The translations under genes and the position numbers were made by a program. Below the pieces are notes generated by a model. The model saw only the letters and a list, made by a program, of their open reading frames with translations. It was not told the DNA's origin and made no database searches. A DNA stretch of 64,000 nt from Malania oleifera (Eukaryota > Streptophyta > Magnoliopsida > Santalales > Ximeniaceae), in contig NC_080428.1 in NCBI RefSeq assembly GCF_029873635.1, positions 65,199,101-65,263,100 on the forward strand, written 5' to 3'. This document shows positions 46,039 through 58,449 of this stretch, piece by piece. The stretch's first letter is position 1. Each line of letters starts with the position of its first letter.

Positions 46039-47921
46039 GTTGTCACATCCCGAACTCGGAAATGGGACCTAGGGGTGAGAATGTAACCTAACCTGTCCCT
46101 GTATCCAAAAAAAAGTCCAAAGATACAATACAAAGGATGAGGGTCCGACCCCATGGGATTCCCAGACACCCTATACACATCCAAACACAACAAAATATAA
46201 GTAGCGAAAAAATGTGATTCTATACATACATGGTACCATACCAAAATCTATACAAGAGCAGAAACAAGGCTCTATCATACAACGTACAACTGGGTGCCCA
46301 ACATATCTCAAAACGGCAACCCACAATACACAAGTCCTAGCACTTACCCAAGCACTACCCGCAGTGCACTGGCCACTACGCTCCCGACACAAGGACGCTA
46401 GTTCCGGTTACTCGAAGGACCTGAAAAATATGTACGTACAATAGGGGTGAGACACCTATCAGCAAGGAAGAATATAGGTTATATCGATGTGTGGCATTTG
46501 AGTGTTATCATGACGCAACACATATACAGTTAAATGCAGTTCTAGTACTAATTTCACAACAGTGCATACACGCACACACACATGATCAAGCAATCCCGGT
46601 GTCGTCACACCCTTCGGCCTAAATCCAGCCCATAACATACGGCATTGGACCATAGCTAACCTGTGAAAGACGGCTCCACTGGCACATGGCTAGTCCTAGA
46701 CTCCCATGGCATCGTACCGACACTAAACTGGTGGATCCACACCCTTCGGTGATTAACCGGTAAGGCTCACGCCCTCAGATATAGAGCCAGACACTTTTGC
46801 CAAACATGGCTAGCGATTTCATATGCACTTGGATATAGAGTTGGACACTCTCAGTACCTGGAACAAATTCGAAACCCCGTTCCTACTCGGATTTCAACCA
46901 AACACAACATAAACATGCATGCTCATATAACCAAACAAACCACACCCATTTGGTAATCTAAAATCATGGTTTTTCAAATACATACAGTTTAAACAAGTCA
47001 AGGCACGACTATCCCTATAACACAACATAAATCAACATATACATTCGGTTTTCAACAAAACCAGCGATGCAGCCTGTCGCCCCCTTTTCTCAAAACTGTA
47101 ATTATGAAAATCCCATAGTTTTTCTCGTTAGATTCCCTCCAAATGAGTAGCCAAAACACACACAATACCGTGATCCACAGCTCCACCGAGTCTGACTTCG
47201 AAAATAACCGACATAAACTGAATCCCCTTACCTATTCCCCAAATGGCAAAACCAGAACTCCAAGGCCCCTAAACAGCGAACTGAGTTCCGAAACCTACAA
47301 CGTACAGTACAGAAAGTACTTACAACACTATTCTCCACAAAACTACCTATCAGAATTGAAAACTGAGCCTTACCTCAATTTTACGCCAAAACCCGAAAAT
47401 GCCCGAACCAAAAATCCGATCTGTTGAACTTGTAGAGAATCCTTCCACGATCCTTGTGGTAACTTCGGATCATCAAATCAGATGATGAACGGTGAAGAAA
47501 TCTAGAGAGAGGAAGTGTATAGAGAGTTTCTAGAGAGATAGAGAGGATATTTAGATTTCTTAGGTGAGAAGTAAAGAAAATAGATATCTAGGGTATCCTT
47601 GACTCAGCAATTCTCGTCGACGAATTGCATCCTTGTCGACGAGACCTTATAGTCTTCTCATCGACGAGACCATGACCTCGTCAACGAGCCTGGGATTTTC
47701 TGTTTTTTGAAACCCCTCGGCTTCTCATCAACGAGCCCTGAATTTCGTTGCACTTCACAATACCTCTTGGCTTCTCCTCGTCGATGAACACCTGCTCCTC
47801 ATTGACGAGAACTATGATGCCTTTGTCGACGAACTCTAGCTTCGTCGACGAAGCCTATTTAATTACCTTTTTACCCTTCTCTTTATTATTTAACGCACAT
47901 ATTACGATTCGGGTTCTTACA
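46039..47921 (-). repeat. Gypsy-2 5' LTR
   Basis: 1883 bp from TGTCACATCC to TTCTTACA. U3 has about nine GTCGAC-type palindromes (47614-47853). The place of the TATA box reads 'gatatctagggt' (about 47583-47594) instead of the 'gatatttatagt' of the 3' LTR, so the TATA box is lost. It also has a ~31-bp stretch near 46620-46652 missing from the 3' LTR. Confidence 0.92.
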
Positions 47922-48486
47922 GAGCTTATATGTTCAAAAAGGCATCTGGCGACCAAACATATGAGTTCGGCAAACCGAACTTAGGACCAAGCGATCGAAA
48001 CACAAACAGAATGGAAATCACCTTCGGTCAGCCAACTGAACCTTGACTCGGGCACTCAAACTTCGGAAAACATTTTTTTCATTGAGGTTGTTCGGGCGAC
48101 CAAACCATGGATCAAGCACCCAAAAACTCTCGGGTTGTTTATTTTTACCGTAGTTAAGAATGGTTAAATGGGGTTAATTTCCTTAAATGGTTTTAAAATA
48201 ATTTTAAGTATTACCCCTATGTCTCAAACGATTATAATTTTCACCTTTTCTATAAATAGGGGTTCATTTGCATGGATTAGCCAATAATTAGCAAATTGAT
48301 TAGTGAGAAATCCTCTGAAAATTTCCAAAGCCTATATTGTTCATACTACTCCCAAATACTCTCTTACTTTATATTCCTTGATTATTCAAGCATAGAGAGA
48401 GTATTTACATTATTTGTGCTCCATTTTAAAGAGCCCTTAACTTTCATTTGAAATTTGTGTTGATTGATTTTTATCTTGAGTGTTAG

Positions 48487-50445
48487 TGTAATAACCCGAA
48501 GAATTTTTCAGCATTTCGTCGACGAACACAAGGGATTCGTCAACGAGGATATAAGAGGAGCTCATCGACGAGGTCAGGTTATGTCGACGAGAAAATATTG
48601 AGAGAGGTTTTTGGGGCAATCTGAAATTCGTCGACGAGGGAGGAAGTTCATTAACGAAATTCCTTAAAGACTCGTCGACGAAATGATGTGTCTCATCGAC
48701 GAATCCAGGGCTATAAATAGTGGAAACCCGGATTAAATTGCATAATTTGGCACAGCAATCACTCTCTCTCTTTCTAAAACGCCTCTCCCTCCTTCTCTCT
48801 TCCATCCTGATCAAGTTTCTTGCCAGATTGAAGATCTAAGGCCACCACGATGCTCCTAGAGAAGTTTTCTACAAGTCTGCCGTAGCTGATCGTGAGAGAA
48901 GTTGGTTTAGAATTCATCCCAAATCTAGGGTAAAGTATTTTATTCAGATTATGCCTTCCTCGTAGTTATAAGAAATGTTGTAGGTAAGAAAATATTGATG
49001 TTTGGTTCTGGGGGATGTTGTTTTCAGGGTGTTGAGTGGAGAACCCTGTGGGTGTAGGGCTAGAGTTCAGTGAGAGGCTTTTCAGATTTAAGGTAAGGGA
49101 AATATGCTATACTAGGAGATTTACTTACGTTATCAGAAATTATATATATATGCATGTATACCAGATATTATACAGGATATGAATTTTTAAAGTATGTGTG
49201 GCCTGAGTACATGATATTGATATGGAGTTTTATGTAGTTTTTCAGTATTTCAACTTATACAGATATAGTTAAATAATTGCAGATTTTATACAAACAGAAT
49301 ATGTATATATATATATATATAGTTTTATTCAGATGATTACACGGATAGATATATATAACAGTATACAAATATTTATTCAGAACAACATATGCAGTGTATA
49401 TAGAAAGCTATGTTTTCCTAAATGCCATAACACTCATATTATACAGAAAGAAAGTACAGATAGATTAAACATTTATAGCATCAAGATGCTTTAGATATAG
49501 TATTTACAGTACAAAAATATAGTGTTATAGTTATTTTGGAAATATAATGGAAACAGTATAAAGAGTAAAGTATGTATATATGTAGTATCAGATCCCTGTG
49601 GAAATATTACAGACAGATACAGTTTACAGAGCACGGTATCGTTGCTATATACAGATAGAGTGCAACCACATATCTCAAATAGTGTGTGGGTACTGTCTAA
49701 CCATGCTCGGAGAGGATGTAGCTCCCCAAAACGCTGGGTTGAGGGGACCAGTTAGCCGAGGTAGCAGCTAGTCCCGAGTTTAGGAGTGGATGCAGTTTGG
49801 CCGGATTGAGGTAGTGTAGAGTATGATGACTTACTTGGAGGGCCGACCAGGTTAAGTCCCGCCTATGGGCCGCACAACCCTGTCATGAGAGGTTAAATCA
49901 TGACATACAGAGTCTCAGGGAAAGAGCACAGTTATTTATATGTATACAATTTTACAGCTTTTGTTGTATATAGTATAATATAACAGTATGAATGATAGAA
50001 AGTTCAGATGATATAAATTTTTTATGATATAAATGTTTTAAACTACTATACATGTGTTTTACAAATTTTCCAGATCATGCACTTTTATATGTATTAATGT
50101 TATAGTTTTACGACTCGGTCGCCACACACTAGAAATAGCATATTTCCACTTACTGAGCGTCGTCTCACCCTATTACTTTACCCTTTTTCAGGTGAGCCAG
50201 TTAGGCGAGCAGATCAGGCTCGCAGATAGAGAGTTGAATTGTTGCCCTAGTTGTAGGGTAAGTTTTGCACAGAGATGTGTTTTTGAGATAGATGATATTG
50301 GAGGAAAATGTTTTATGGTTATAGTTTGTATGTACAGAATTTTGGTATTGTATAGTATATGTGGTTGTATGACTTATATTTCCATTGCTTAGGTATGGTT
50401 ATATAGATACATTAAAAAAAATGGAGAAATTTTGAGGATGTTACA
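48487..50445 (+). repeat. Gypsy-3 5' LTR
   Basis: 1959 bp, TGTAATAACC to GATGTTACA. U3 palindrome cluster at 48517-48706, TATA box CTATAAATAG at 48711-48720, CT-rich tract after it (48761-48800), (TA)n near 49306-49320. Its right 1278 bp pair with 52620-53912. Confidence 0.93.
48517..48720 (+). promoter_or_regulatory. U3 palindrome array and TATA box of Gypsy-3
   Basis: Eight TCGTCGACGA-like sites with exact and one-mismatch forms, spaced about 15-35 bp apart, ending 5 bp before the TATA box. Same placement as in 6393-6598, and mirrored in the minus-oriented LTRs. Confidence 0.6.
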
Positions 50446-50448
50446 TTT

Positions 50449-50460
50449 TGGTATCAAAGC
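50449..50460 (+). other. Gypsy-3 primer binding site
   Basis: TGGTATCAAAGC, three bases after the 5' LTR; one base off the initiator tRNA-Met type. Confidence 0.85.
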
Positions 50461-50849
50461 CTAGGTTGCTAGGTTCTGCAGACTCTAGAGTGCAGCGGAA
50501 AACAATACCAGAATATAGAAAAAAAAATATTTGAGGTTTTGTTCTGTGGTCCAGATACAAGATTTTCGTGGTGGTTTCTGTGTTTTTCTTGGGGTGACGA
50601 TTTCAGGAAAACCATAGTAAACTATCAACGAGTCATGTGTTTGGGTTGGATTTTGGGGTTAGAATCAGGAGGGATGGTTAATAGAGAATTTTCAGTTTTA
50701 GTTAAATGGAATAAGTTAGGTCTATATGACAAATAGGATTCTGAAATGGTGTTCTCTATATTTGCAGGATGAACCACGAGGTAGTAGCGCTCACGCTAGT
50801 GGTGATGATGGTGTCGGGCCTTTTGATGTAGGAGGTGTAGATTTAGATG
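50461..50849 (+). other. Gypsy-3 leader
   Basis: Untranslated sequence between PBS and gag with no supportable frame. Confidence 0.55.
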
Positions 50850-51758
50850 ATGTGTAGTGTGGCTCAGCAAGTTATGGCTGAGATAGCGCAGAGCTCTAGA
50901 GAGCAGGGAGGTCCATCTCTAGTTCAAGGATGCACAATAGAGAAATTCATGAAAATGAATCTGCCAGCTTTTTCTGGAGCGGTTGACCCTACAATTGTTG
51001 AGAACTAGGTGCAAGAGGTAGAGAAGATCTTGACAGTACTTCACTGTACCGACGAGCAGAGAGTTTTGTACGCTACGTATAGACTAGCAGGGGAGGTTGA
51101 GAGATGGTGGACAACTACTAGACTATTGGAGGAGCAGAGGACGACTCCAGTACCGATGACCTGGGCCTATTTTAGGGATATATTCTTTGATAGATACTAT
51201 CCTGCCTCAGTCAGAGAGGTCTGAGTACAGGAGTTTCTGAGTCTGTCCCAGGGGTCGATGACAGTCTAGCAGTACGTGGCGAGATTTATCGAGCTCTCAC
51301 GTTTCTGCCTATATATCGTCCCTGATGAAGTAAAGAAGGGCAAAATGTTTGAGAGGAATTTGAGGCGATATATTTACAGGTAGGTGGTGATATTGAGAAT
51401 CTAGGATTTTGTAGAATTGGTTGACATGGCCATTATAGCAAAGGAGAGTTTGCCGAAAGAGATTGAGACACAGAGTCAGAAGAAGAGGACCGCACCCTCG
51501 AGCTTTCAGGCGGGTCCTAGCCAAGGCCCTTGGAGAGGAGGTAGATTTGGCGGAGGTCAGAGACATATGGTAGAGCAAGGTGGATTTCAGGTTGGTCAGC
51601 CTCCTGCCATTTGTACCAGATGTGGATGGAGACACCCGAGTGAATGTCGACTGGGGGAGAATGTTTGCTACTGCTGCGGGAGACCCGGTCATATGGCTCG
51701 ATCCTGTCAGATGACACTAGGTTATGTACTGGCTCCTAGGCCATTTCGAGGAGGATAA
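50850..51758 (+). pseudogene. Gypsy-3 gag
   Basis: ATG at 50850 gives MCSVAQQVMAEIAQSS, then GCTIEKFMKMNLPAFSG. After a TAG (51006-51008) the capsid continues EVEKILTVLHCTDEQRVLYA, AYFRDIFFDRYYPASVRE, a TGA (51222-51224) and more stops. The last part (51417-51758) has the nucleocapsid CTRCGWRHPSEC and CYCCGRPGHMARSC, two zinc knuckles with all C and H residues present. Confidence 0.87.
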
Positions 51759-52619
51759 CAGGCACCCCGTGGAGGTCAGCAGAGAAATACCGCCCTAACG
51801 AGGGTTTATGCATTGATGCCGGGAGACGCCGAGACAGCTGGAGACGTGGTTATAGGTATCCTTACTGTTTTACCATATACAATTATTGTTTTGTTTGATA
51901 CAGGTGCCACTCATTCCTTTATATCGGCGGGATATGTGAAAATAGCTGGAATAGAGACACAACCATTAGATATGGAACTGTCTGTGGGTACGCCAATGGG
52001 GTCTGTGGTAGGATGCAAGAGGATACTTCAGAATTTTCCAATAGTAGTCAGGAGAGGGTATTATCAGCTTATCTAGTGGTTCTAGATATATAGGGGTTTG
52101 ATGTAATATTGGGTATGGACTGGCTAGCTACTTATCATGCTAGTATAAATTGCCACCAGAAAGAAGTTATTTTTAGACCCCCGGATGAGCAGGAATACAA
52201 ATTTGTGGGTTCACGTGTACGTGCCTTACCACAGCTAGTGTCGGCTATTCAGGTGAGGAGACTGCTACAAGGTGGTTGCCAGGGGTATGTCGCATACATA
52301 AAAGAATTTCCAAAAGAAGAATTGGGACAAGTTGACATACCAGTAGTGAGGGAATTCCTAGATGTCTTTCCAGAAGAATTGCTTGGTTTGCCGCCTGACC
52401 GTGAGATTGAGTTTACTATAGATCTTTTGTCGGGATCTGCATCAATATCTAAAGCACCATACCATATGGCCCAAGTAGAGTTAAAAGAATTGAAAGAACA
52501 GTTACAGGAATTGCTGGATAAAGGTTTCATCAGGCCCAATATGTGGCCTTGGGGTACGCCAGTTTTGTTTGTGAAAAAGAAAGATGGAACCATGAGATTG
52601 TGCATCGATTATAGGGAGA
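51759..52619 (+). pseudogene. Gypsy-3 protease and truncated RT
   Basis: Protease at 51813-52076: LFDTGATHSFISAGYVK with an intact D-T-G site. After a stop near 52076, the frame from 52109 reads [15 protein letters not shown] (protease end), [23 protein letters not shown] (linker) and [18 protein letters not shown], the opening of RT. At 52619-52620 it joins LTR sequence, so the catalytic RT residues are gone. Confidence 0.9.
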
Positions 52620-52759
52620 TTATACAGGATATGAATTTTTAAAGTATGTGTGGCCTGAGTACATGATAATGATATGGAGTTTTATGTAGTTTTTTAGTAT
52701 TTTAAGTTATACAGATATAGTTAGATAATTGCAGATTTTATACAGACAGAATATGTATG

Positions 52760-52800
<41 letters not shown>

Positions 52801-53912
52801 TTATTTAGATGATTACACAGACAAATATATATAACAGTATACATATATTTATTCAAAACAACATATGCAGTGTATATAGAAAGTTATGTTTTCCTAAATG
52901 TCATAACACTCATATTATACAAAAAGAAAGTACAGATAGATTAAACAGTTATAGCATCAAGATGCTATAGATATTATAGTATTTACAGTATAGAAATATA
53001 GTGTTATGGTTATTTTGGAAATATAATGGAAACAGTATAAAGAGTATAGTATGTATATATATATAGTATCAGATCCTTGTGAAAATATTATAGACAGATA
53101 CAGTTTACAGAGTACGGTACCGTTGCTATATACAAATAGAGTGCAACCACATATCTTAGATAGTGTGTGGGTACCTTCTAACCGTGCTCGGAGAGGATGT
53201 TGCTCCCCAAAACGCTGGGTTAAGGGGACCGGTTAGACGAGGTAGTAGCTAGTCCCAAGCTTAAGAGTGGATGTAGTTTGGTCGGGCTGAGGTAGTGTAG
53301 AGTATGATGACTTACCTGGAGGGCCGACCAGGTTAAGTCCCGCTTATGAGCCGCACAACCCTGTCATGAGGGATTAAATCATGACATACAGAGTCCTAGG
53401 AAAAAAGCACAGTTATTTATATGTATACAATTTTACAGCATTTGTTGTGTATAGTATGATATAGCAGTATTAATGATAGAAAGTTCAGATGATATAAATG
53501 CTTTAAACTACTATACATGTGTTTTACATATTTTTCAGATCATGCAGTTTTATATATATTAAGGCTATAGTTTTATGACTCGGTCGCCACACACTAGTAA
53601 TAGCATATTTCCACTTACTGTGCGTCATCTCACCCTATTACTTTACCATTTTTCAGGTGAGCCAATTAGGCGAGCAGATCAAGCTTGCGGATAGAGAGTT
53701 GACTTGTTGCCCTAGTTGTAGGGTAAGTTTTGCACAGAGATGTGTTTTTGAGATAGATGATATCGGAGGGAAATGTTTTTTTGGTTATAGTCTGTACGTA
53801 CATAATTTTGGTATTGTATAGTATATGTAGTTGTATGACTTATATTTCCGCTGCTTAGGTATGGTTATATAGATACATAAAAAAAAAATGGAGAAATTTT
53901 GAGGATGTTACA
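52620..53912 (+). repeat. Gypsy-3 3' LTR, 5'-truncated
   Basis: Equivalent to 49168-50445 of the 5' LTR. It begins TTATACAGGATATG at the deletion join and includes an expanded (TA)n at 52766-52797. It lacks U3, TATA box and palindromes, so it cannot act as a promoter or support integration. Confidence 0.92.
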
Positions 53913-54853
53913 ATTAGACTAGAGTTTTTCCCACTGATTTGAATAAATAAATCTTGTGTGAGAAAACTCATTGGCTTTAGGGTATTTGCATTGACATTGC
54001 AAGATTCCTTAAGCATTATTTTTGTGTGTAAAATATTTTACAAGTTTGATTTCAAACAAATCTTGTGCTTACTACATTTGAGAAAATACTTTTGAGTTTG
54101 TTTGAATATTATTGCTAGCATCTTTGAAACACTAATTTGACATTGAGATTTGATATACTTTGCTTTCAAAGAATAACTTGTTTGAACACTCTTGTGCATA
54201 TTTGAGATTATACATTATATAGAGTGTTGATTGCACATATACACCATTGAGCTTATTATTTTTACATTATTGATGTGCATTGATTATATTGTGTTGTATT
54301 GTAGTACATACCTGCTTATGTAAAAGTACTTTATTTGTACGCCAAATTTTAGTTGATTGTTGTATTTTAGGCGTAGGCCTGAAGAGGGAGACTAGCCCTA
54401 TTGAATAGTCCCGGATTGCCTTAGACCCAGTTAGAAAAGTTAGGTGCACCATCCTAATAAGATGTAGTTGTAGGTTGAGGTCAGCCCCGTTAATTGACGT
54501 AATTGTAAACAGTGCCGCTCCACCCGTTAAGTGAGTCGTAGTGAAATTCTTATACTTGTGAGCCAAGGCGGGGACGTAGCCAGTATTGGCCGAACCCCGA
54601 TATCATATCGTGTGTGCACTATTTATATTTTCACAATTTATTTACTGTACATGAATGTTATGTTTAATATATGGTGAATGCTCGCATGATTTATTTTCCG
54701 CATTTTATTATCTGCGCAATTGGTGTATGATTAGAAAGACCCTAGATTGTATATACTACTGCTGGATAGTTTAACCTCGGAGATAATTTTTTAAATTTCC
54801 AATTCACCCCCCCCCCCCCCGGCTCTTGAGAATACACTAAAGTCAACATTACT

Positions 54854-56436
54854 TAACCATGAGAAAGGGTATGAAACCATGGGAATCCATTTAGCACTGC
54901 TCCTTTTCCATGTGCCTATATCCACAAGAACACATGCATAAACACTCGAGCCCAATTCAAACTCTTTTCCTCGAATGAAAATTATGGGAATAAGCTCAAT
55001 TCTCTAACAGTTGCTCAAGTGAGCCTTACTCCTGTGTCATGCATGCCTCAAATTATATTCCACATGCCTCCAAATCAATCTTACCTCCTACTTCTTGACC
55101 TTATTCGAATCTATCTATCAAGTTTAGATGATCCTTATTGGTTTTTATTGCACACTTGGTCCTACAACTATTAGCAAACCGAGAGAATTAACTTCATACT
55201 TCAACTTTTCGATGTTGCTAATCTAAAGTTACAAACTACCGATTCTGATTCCATTTGTTAGCATTGTGGGAGTTTATGAGTACTTGACACACATGGGTGA
55301 ACATCAACTAAACCTAAAAGTTTAAGCCTATTAAGTCTTAGGACCAGCCATGAATCATGTATACAACCATCCATTATCCACTTAATTTTTACAATATGGA
55401 ATAAACTCACAAAATAAATTCTCAACAAATACAAACATGTCATGTCTAGGAAAAGATTTAATAGGCTTCTCTAGCTAGTCCTAAGGCAATGCAAATAAAA
55501 AAAGAGAGGCATTAAAAAAGACAATTCGAAGAGTTAGGAAGTTACTTAATTACTAACTTGGTCAGATAAAATTACTTGAGCTAAAAGACTCCTTAGACTG
55601 ATTTGTAGAATATTGAAGCCCCCAAACTGAAAGGTCAGTATTACCTTATAAAAGGAAAAGCATTGTTGAGATTGAATTGGAGATATTAATATAGATAAAA
55701 AATAAGGGGCACAGGACAAGAAATATTTCAATTAAAGGCCCAAATCTATGTTTCAACAGTCCCCACATTAAGAAAACAATTGTCAACAACACATGCCAAG
55801 AATCCAAAATTGATGGCATAAACAAACCCTCCTAGGTTAAAAAAAAATCATGACAAATGGCAATGCAATTGAGACCATAAGTGTTAAAATGAGAAACTAA
55901 TAAGGTAGATCATGCCATTAGGACGCTTTGACAAAGAACTAAAAATGGAGATTAAGATTCACAGTGATATTTTCAAATCATGAATTATTTTGGATCAACG
56001 TACATATCATAAAAGCATATAGATTAAGTAGAAATATTATATGACCCAACAAATCTCATTATAGTCATAGAAAAATGTAACACGATGAAAATCAAAATAG
56101 AAATAAGAATATAAATTAACTAGGGATAACACATTTAAATCTAGCTTCTTTCAATTTTCAATGTTTCATTCAATCAGACAACTCAATGCAACCTCAATAG
56201 TCATGACAACCCTTGGGCTACTATGGATGGGCTAAGTTAGCTGTGAGGAATACAAAGAATTGTCAGCCACTAAGCCTAGTGTTCTAAACCTTAGGTCAAC
56301 TTGGACCACAATTTAAGCCCATTAGGTCCTAGAGCTTGGGCCGGTATAGCTACTCAATGATGGGCAGGTCACCATTGGAAAATGAAAATTACTTCTACCC
56401 AAGTCACCATTCACCATATACCTTATTAAAAAATTG

Positions 56437-56438
<2 letters not shown>
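54854..56438. other. Non-coding flank of the solo-LTR nest
   Basis: No gene. 55335-55430 shares blocks with 38397-38490. Frames are short and unsupported. Confidence 0.5.

Positions 56439-56469
<31 letters not shown>
56439..56469. repeat. (TC)n microsatellite
   Basis: About 15 TC units. Confidence 0.93.
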
Positions 56470-56472
<3 letters not shown>

Positions 56473-56883
56473 ATAAATGAAAACTTGGGTGTTGACAGTT
56501 CTTTAGATCCTTATCTCCTCCCCAACACCAAATAATTCAGAGGTGGCCTAATAAGAAATCAAATCAAAGAGTTCTTTCAGGTTTGTCCTTACTACTAAAT
56601 TAGACCTTGACAAACTTTTAAAAAAATTATATATTAAAATAAAATTTTAATCCAAAAAATATTAGAAGATGAAACCAATGACAAACTAGTAAACTATTAA
56701 ATCTATGTGTCTATATAGATTTCTTTATGCATATTTATTAGTTAGTTTTTTATTGTAAAAAATTTAAAATTTTAAGAGAAATGTATAATGACCCTCTAGT
56801 TTTGAAAAACACAACATGTGTTGAAATTTTGCTTGAGAATTGAAAATTCTACGTATTTAAGTGCCAATTTAAGATAAAACACA

Positions 56884-58240
56884 GGGTAGGTTAAGGTTTT
56901 TGACTTTGGAACCTACCCGTCCAATCCATGCTTAGGTCAAAATATTAGTCTTGTCTATAAGTTCATTAGTCATGGAATGTGTGCATGTCTATTTGTGTTA
57001 TATGGTTGGGCTTTTTAAAGATTCATTATTATTATTACTATTATTTTGCTAAGCAGGGGCGGGGGTAAAAGGGTAAAATTCACATACACACTGCATATCA
57101 GTACGATTGAAAATTTTCTTTAAAAAATTTCAAACTCTGATGACATTTACGCAAAAAATGTAATGTGGTAGTCATGTGCTTCTAACTTTTTTTTTTTGGT
57201 AAAATAGGTTTACAATTTTTAGCCATGAACCTTAAAAAAGATTTGAAGTTTAGCGAAGTATTGTTTCTTTTTTAGCTTCGAGCACATTATTGGTATTGAA
57301 ACGCATATCTCTTTGATGATCAATAGTTGGTATTCCCAAAATCATCTTCTAGATAAAATAATATTTTTATTGCATCAATATTTGTTCTTTCCTTGAATAT
57401 TGTAAAAGTCTATAGCATTGTCACAAAGGAGAATGATTTTTTTGCTCATCCATGACTAAGTAAAGTGGCTAAATTTAAATTAACTGTGATATTCTCTCCT
57501 AAAGCTATCTCTTATTTAGAATGTGGAACCAACATGTTGTTTGGCTCCACATTCCACCATTCACAATTTCAAAGGATACTTCAAAACTTTAAAATTTTCA
57601 AAATATGTACTCATAGGGTAGGTTAAGGGTTTTGACTTTGGAACATACCCCTCCAATTCATGCCTAGGTCAAATATTAGTCTTGTCTATAAGTTCATTAG
57701 TCATGGAATGTGTGCATGTCTATTTGTGCTATATGGTTGGGGTTTTTAAAGATTTCATTATTACTATTATTTTATTTTTGCTAAATAGGGGAGGGGTAAA
57801 ATTCACATACACACAGCACATCAATACGACTGAAAATTTTTAAAAAAAAATTTCGAACTCTGATGATATTTATGCAATAAACGTAATGTGGTAGTCATGT
57901 GCTTCTAACTCATTTTTGTTGGCAAAATGGGTTTACAATTCTTAGCTATGAACCTTGAAAAGACTTGAAGTTTAGAAGTACTGTTTCTTTTATAACTTCG
58001 AGCATATATTGGCAATGAAAAGCATACCTCTTTGATAATCGATAGTTGGTATTCCCAAAATCCTTTTCTTAATAAAATGATCTTTTCATTGCATTAGTAT
58101 TTGTTCTTCCCTTTAATATTGTAAAAGTCTATAGTATTATCACAGAGGAGAATGAGTTTTTTTGCTCAAAAGATAATTAAGTAAAGTGGGTGAATTTAAA
58201 TCAACTGTGATATTCTCTCTTAACACTACCTCTTATTTAG
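56884..58240. repeat. Tandem duplication, 732-bp period, non-coding
   Basis: Unit 1 is 56884-57520, unit 2 is 57616-58240. Shared blocks include 'gggtaggttaagg', 'agtcatggaatgtgtgcatg', 'gtggtagtcatgtgcttcta' and 'tgatattctctc', all at about the same offset. The copies differ by scattered substitutions and small indels, so the event is old. No reading frame is conserved. Confidence 0.88.
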
Positions 58241-58440
58241 TAATCTAGGTGCTATCTTCCTCTCGTTAGTTTTTTTCTTAATTTTGCTTAGGATTTATTA
58301 AGGGACAAAATTCTTGTTGTCATTCTCTTTTAACCCCACCTCTTATTTAGTTATCTAGTTTTTATCTTATTCTAGTTAGTTTTTTTCTAAATTTTGCTCG
58401 AAACTTATTAAGCGACAAAAGCTTTGTTGTCACATTATCT
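58222..58440. repeat. Tandem duplication, ~110-bp unit
   Basis: Two copies of a unit with 'acctcttatttag', 'gttagtttttttct', 'attttgct' and 'ttgttgtca' blocks, at 58225-58330 and 58340-58435. It overlaps the end of the larger duplication. Confidence 0.8.
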
Positions 58441-58449
58441 TTAAGAGTC

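Larger units (their letters stand above)
39460..47921 (-). mobile_element. Complete Ty3/gypsy retrotransposon (Gypsy-2), Tekay/Del-like
   Basis: LTRs 46039-47921 (5') and 39460-41012 (3'); near-TSD GAACT (39455-39459) and GAGCT (47922-47926). The interior on the minus strand is PBS, gag, protease, RT, RNase H, integrase with a chromodomain-like tail, then PPT. Domain order and the tail VLWRNHKVEEASWE place it in the chromovirus group, most like Tekay/Del (inference). Every domain has stops or frameshifts, so it is not autonomous. Confidence 0.95.
48487..53912 (+). mobile_element. Ty3/gypsy (Gypsy-3), internally deleted
   Basis: Complete 5' LTR (48487-50445), PBS, gag, protease, start of RT, then a direct join at ~52620 to the middle of the 3' LTR (to 53912). 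Near-TSD GTTAG (48482-48486) and ATTAG (53913-53917). The deletion took most of RT, RNase H, integrase, the PPT and the first ~680 bp of the 3' LTR including U3. Confidence 0.92.
38915..54848 (+). mobile_element. Solo LTR (~2.04 kb) carrying two gypsy insertions
   Basis: Starts TGTTGACTTAATTGG and ends CTAAAGTCAACA, so the termini are perfect 9-bp inverted repeats (TGTTGACTT / AAGTCAACA). The flanking TSD is perfect: TTACT at 38910-38914 and 54849-54853. Subtracting Gypsy-2, Gypsy-3 and their TSDs leaves about 2036 bp. It holds many 'gaccgaac' repeats and a C14 run (54807-54820) close to the end, a feature seen in some large copia LTRs. The family is uncertain, and the strand is guessed from that C run. 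Confidence 0.8.

Noticed and set aside
43866-46072. Plus-strand Ser/Thr-rich frames across Gypsy-2
   Set aside because: Antisense to gag, protease and RT with recognised motifs.
39556-47427. Short frames within the Gypsy-2 LTRs
   Set aside because: The LTRs are non-coding; the same frames recur in each LTR copy because the sequence is repeated.
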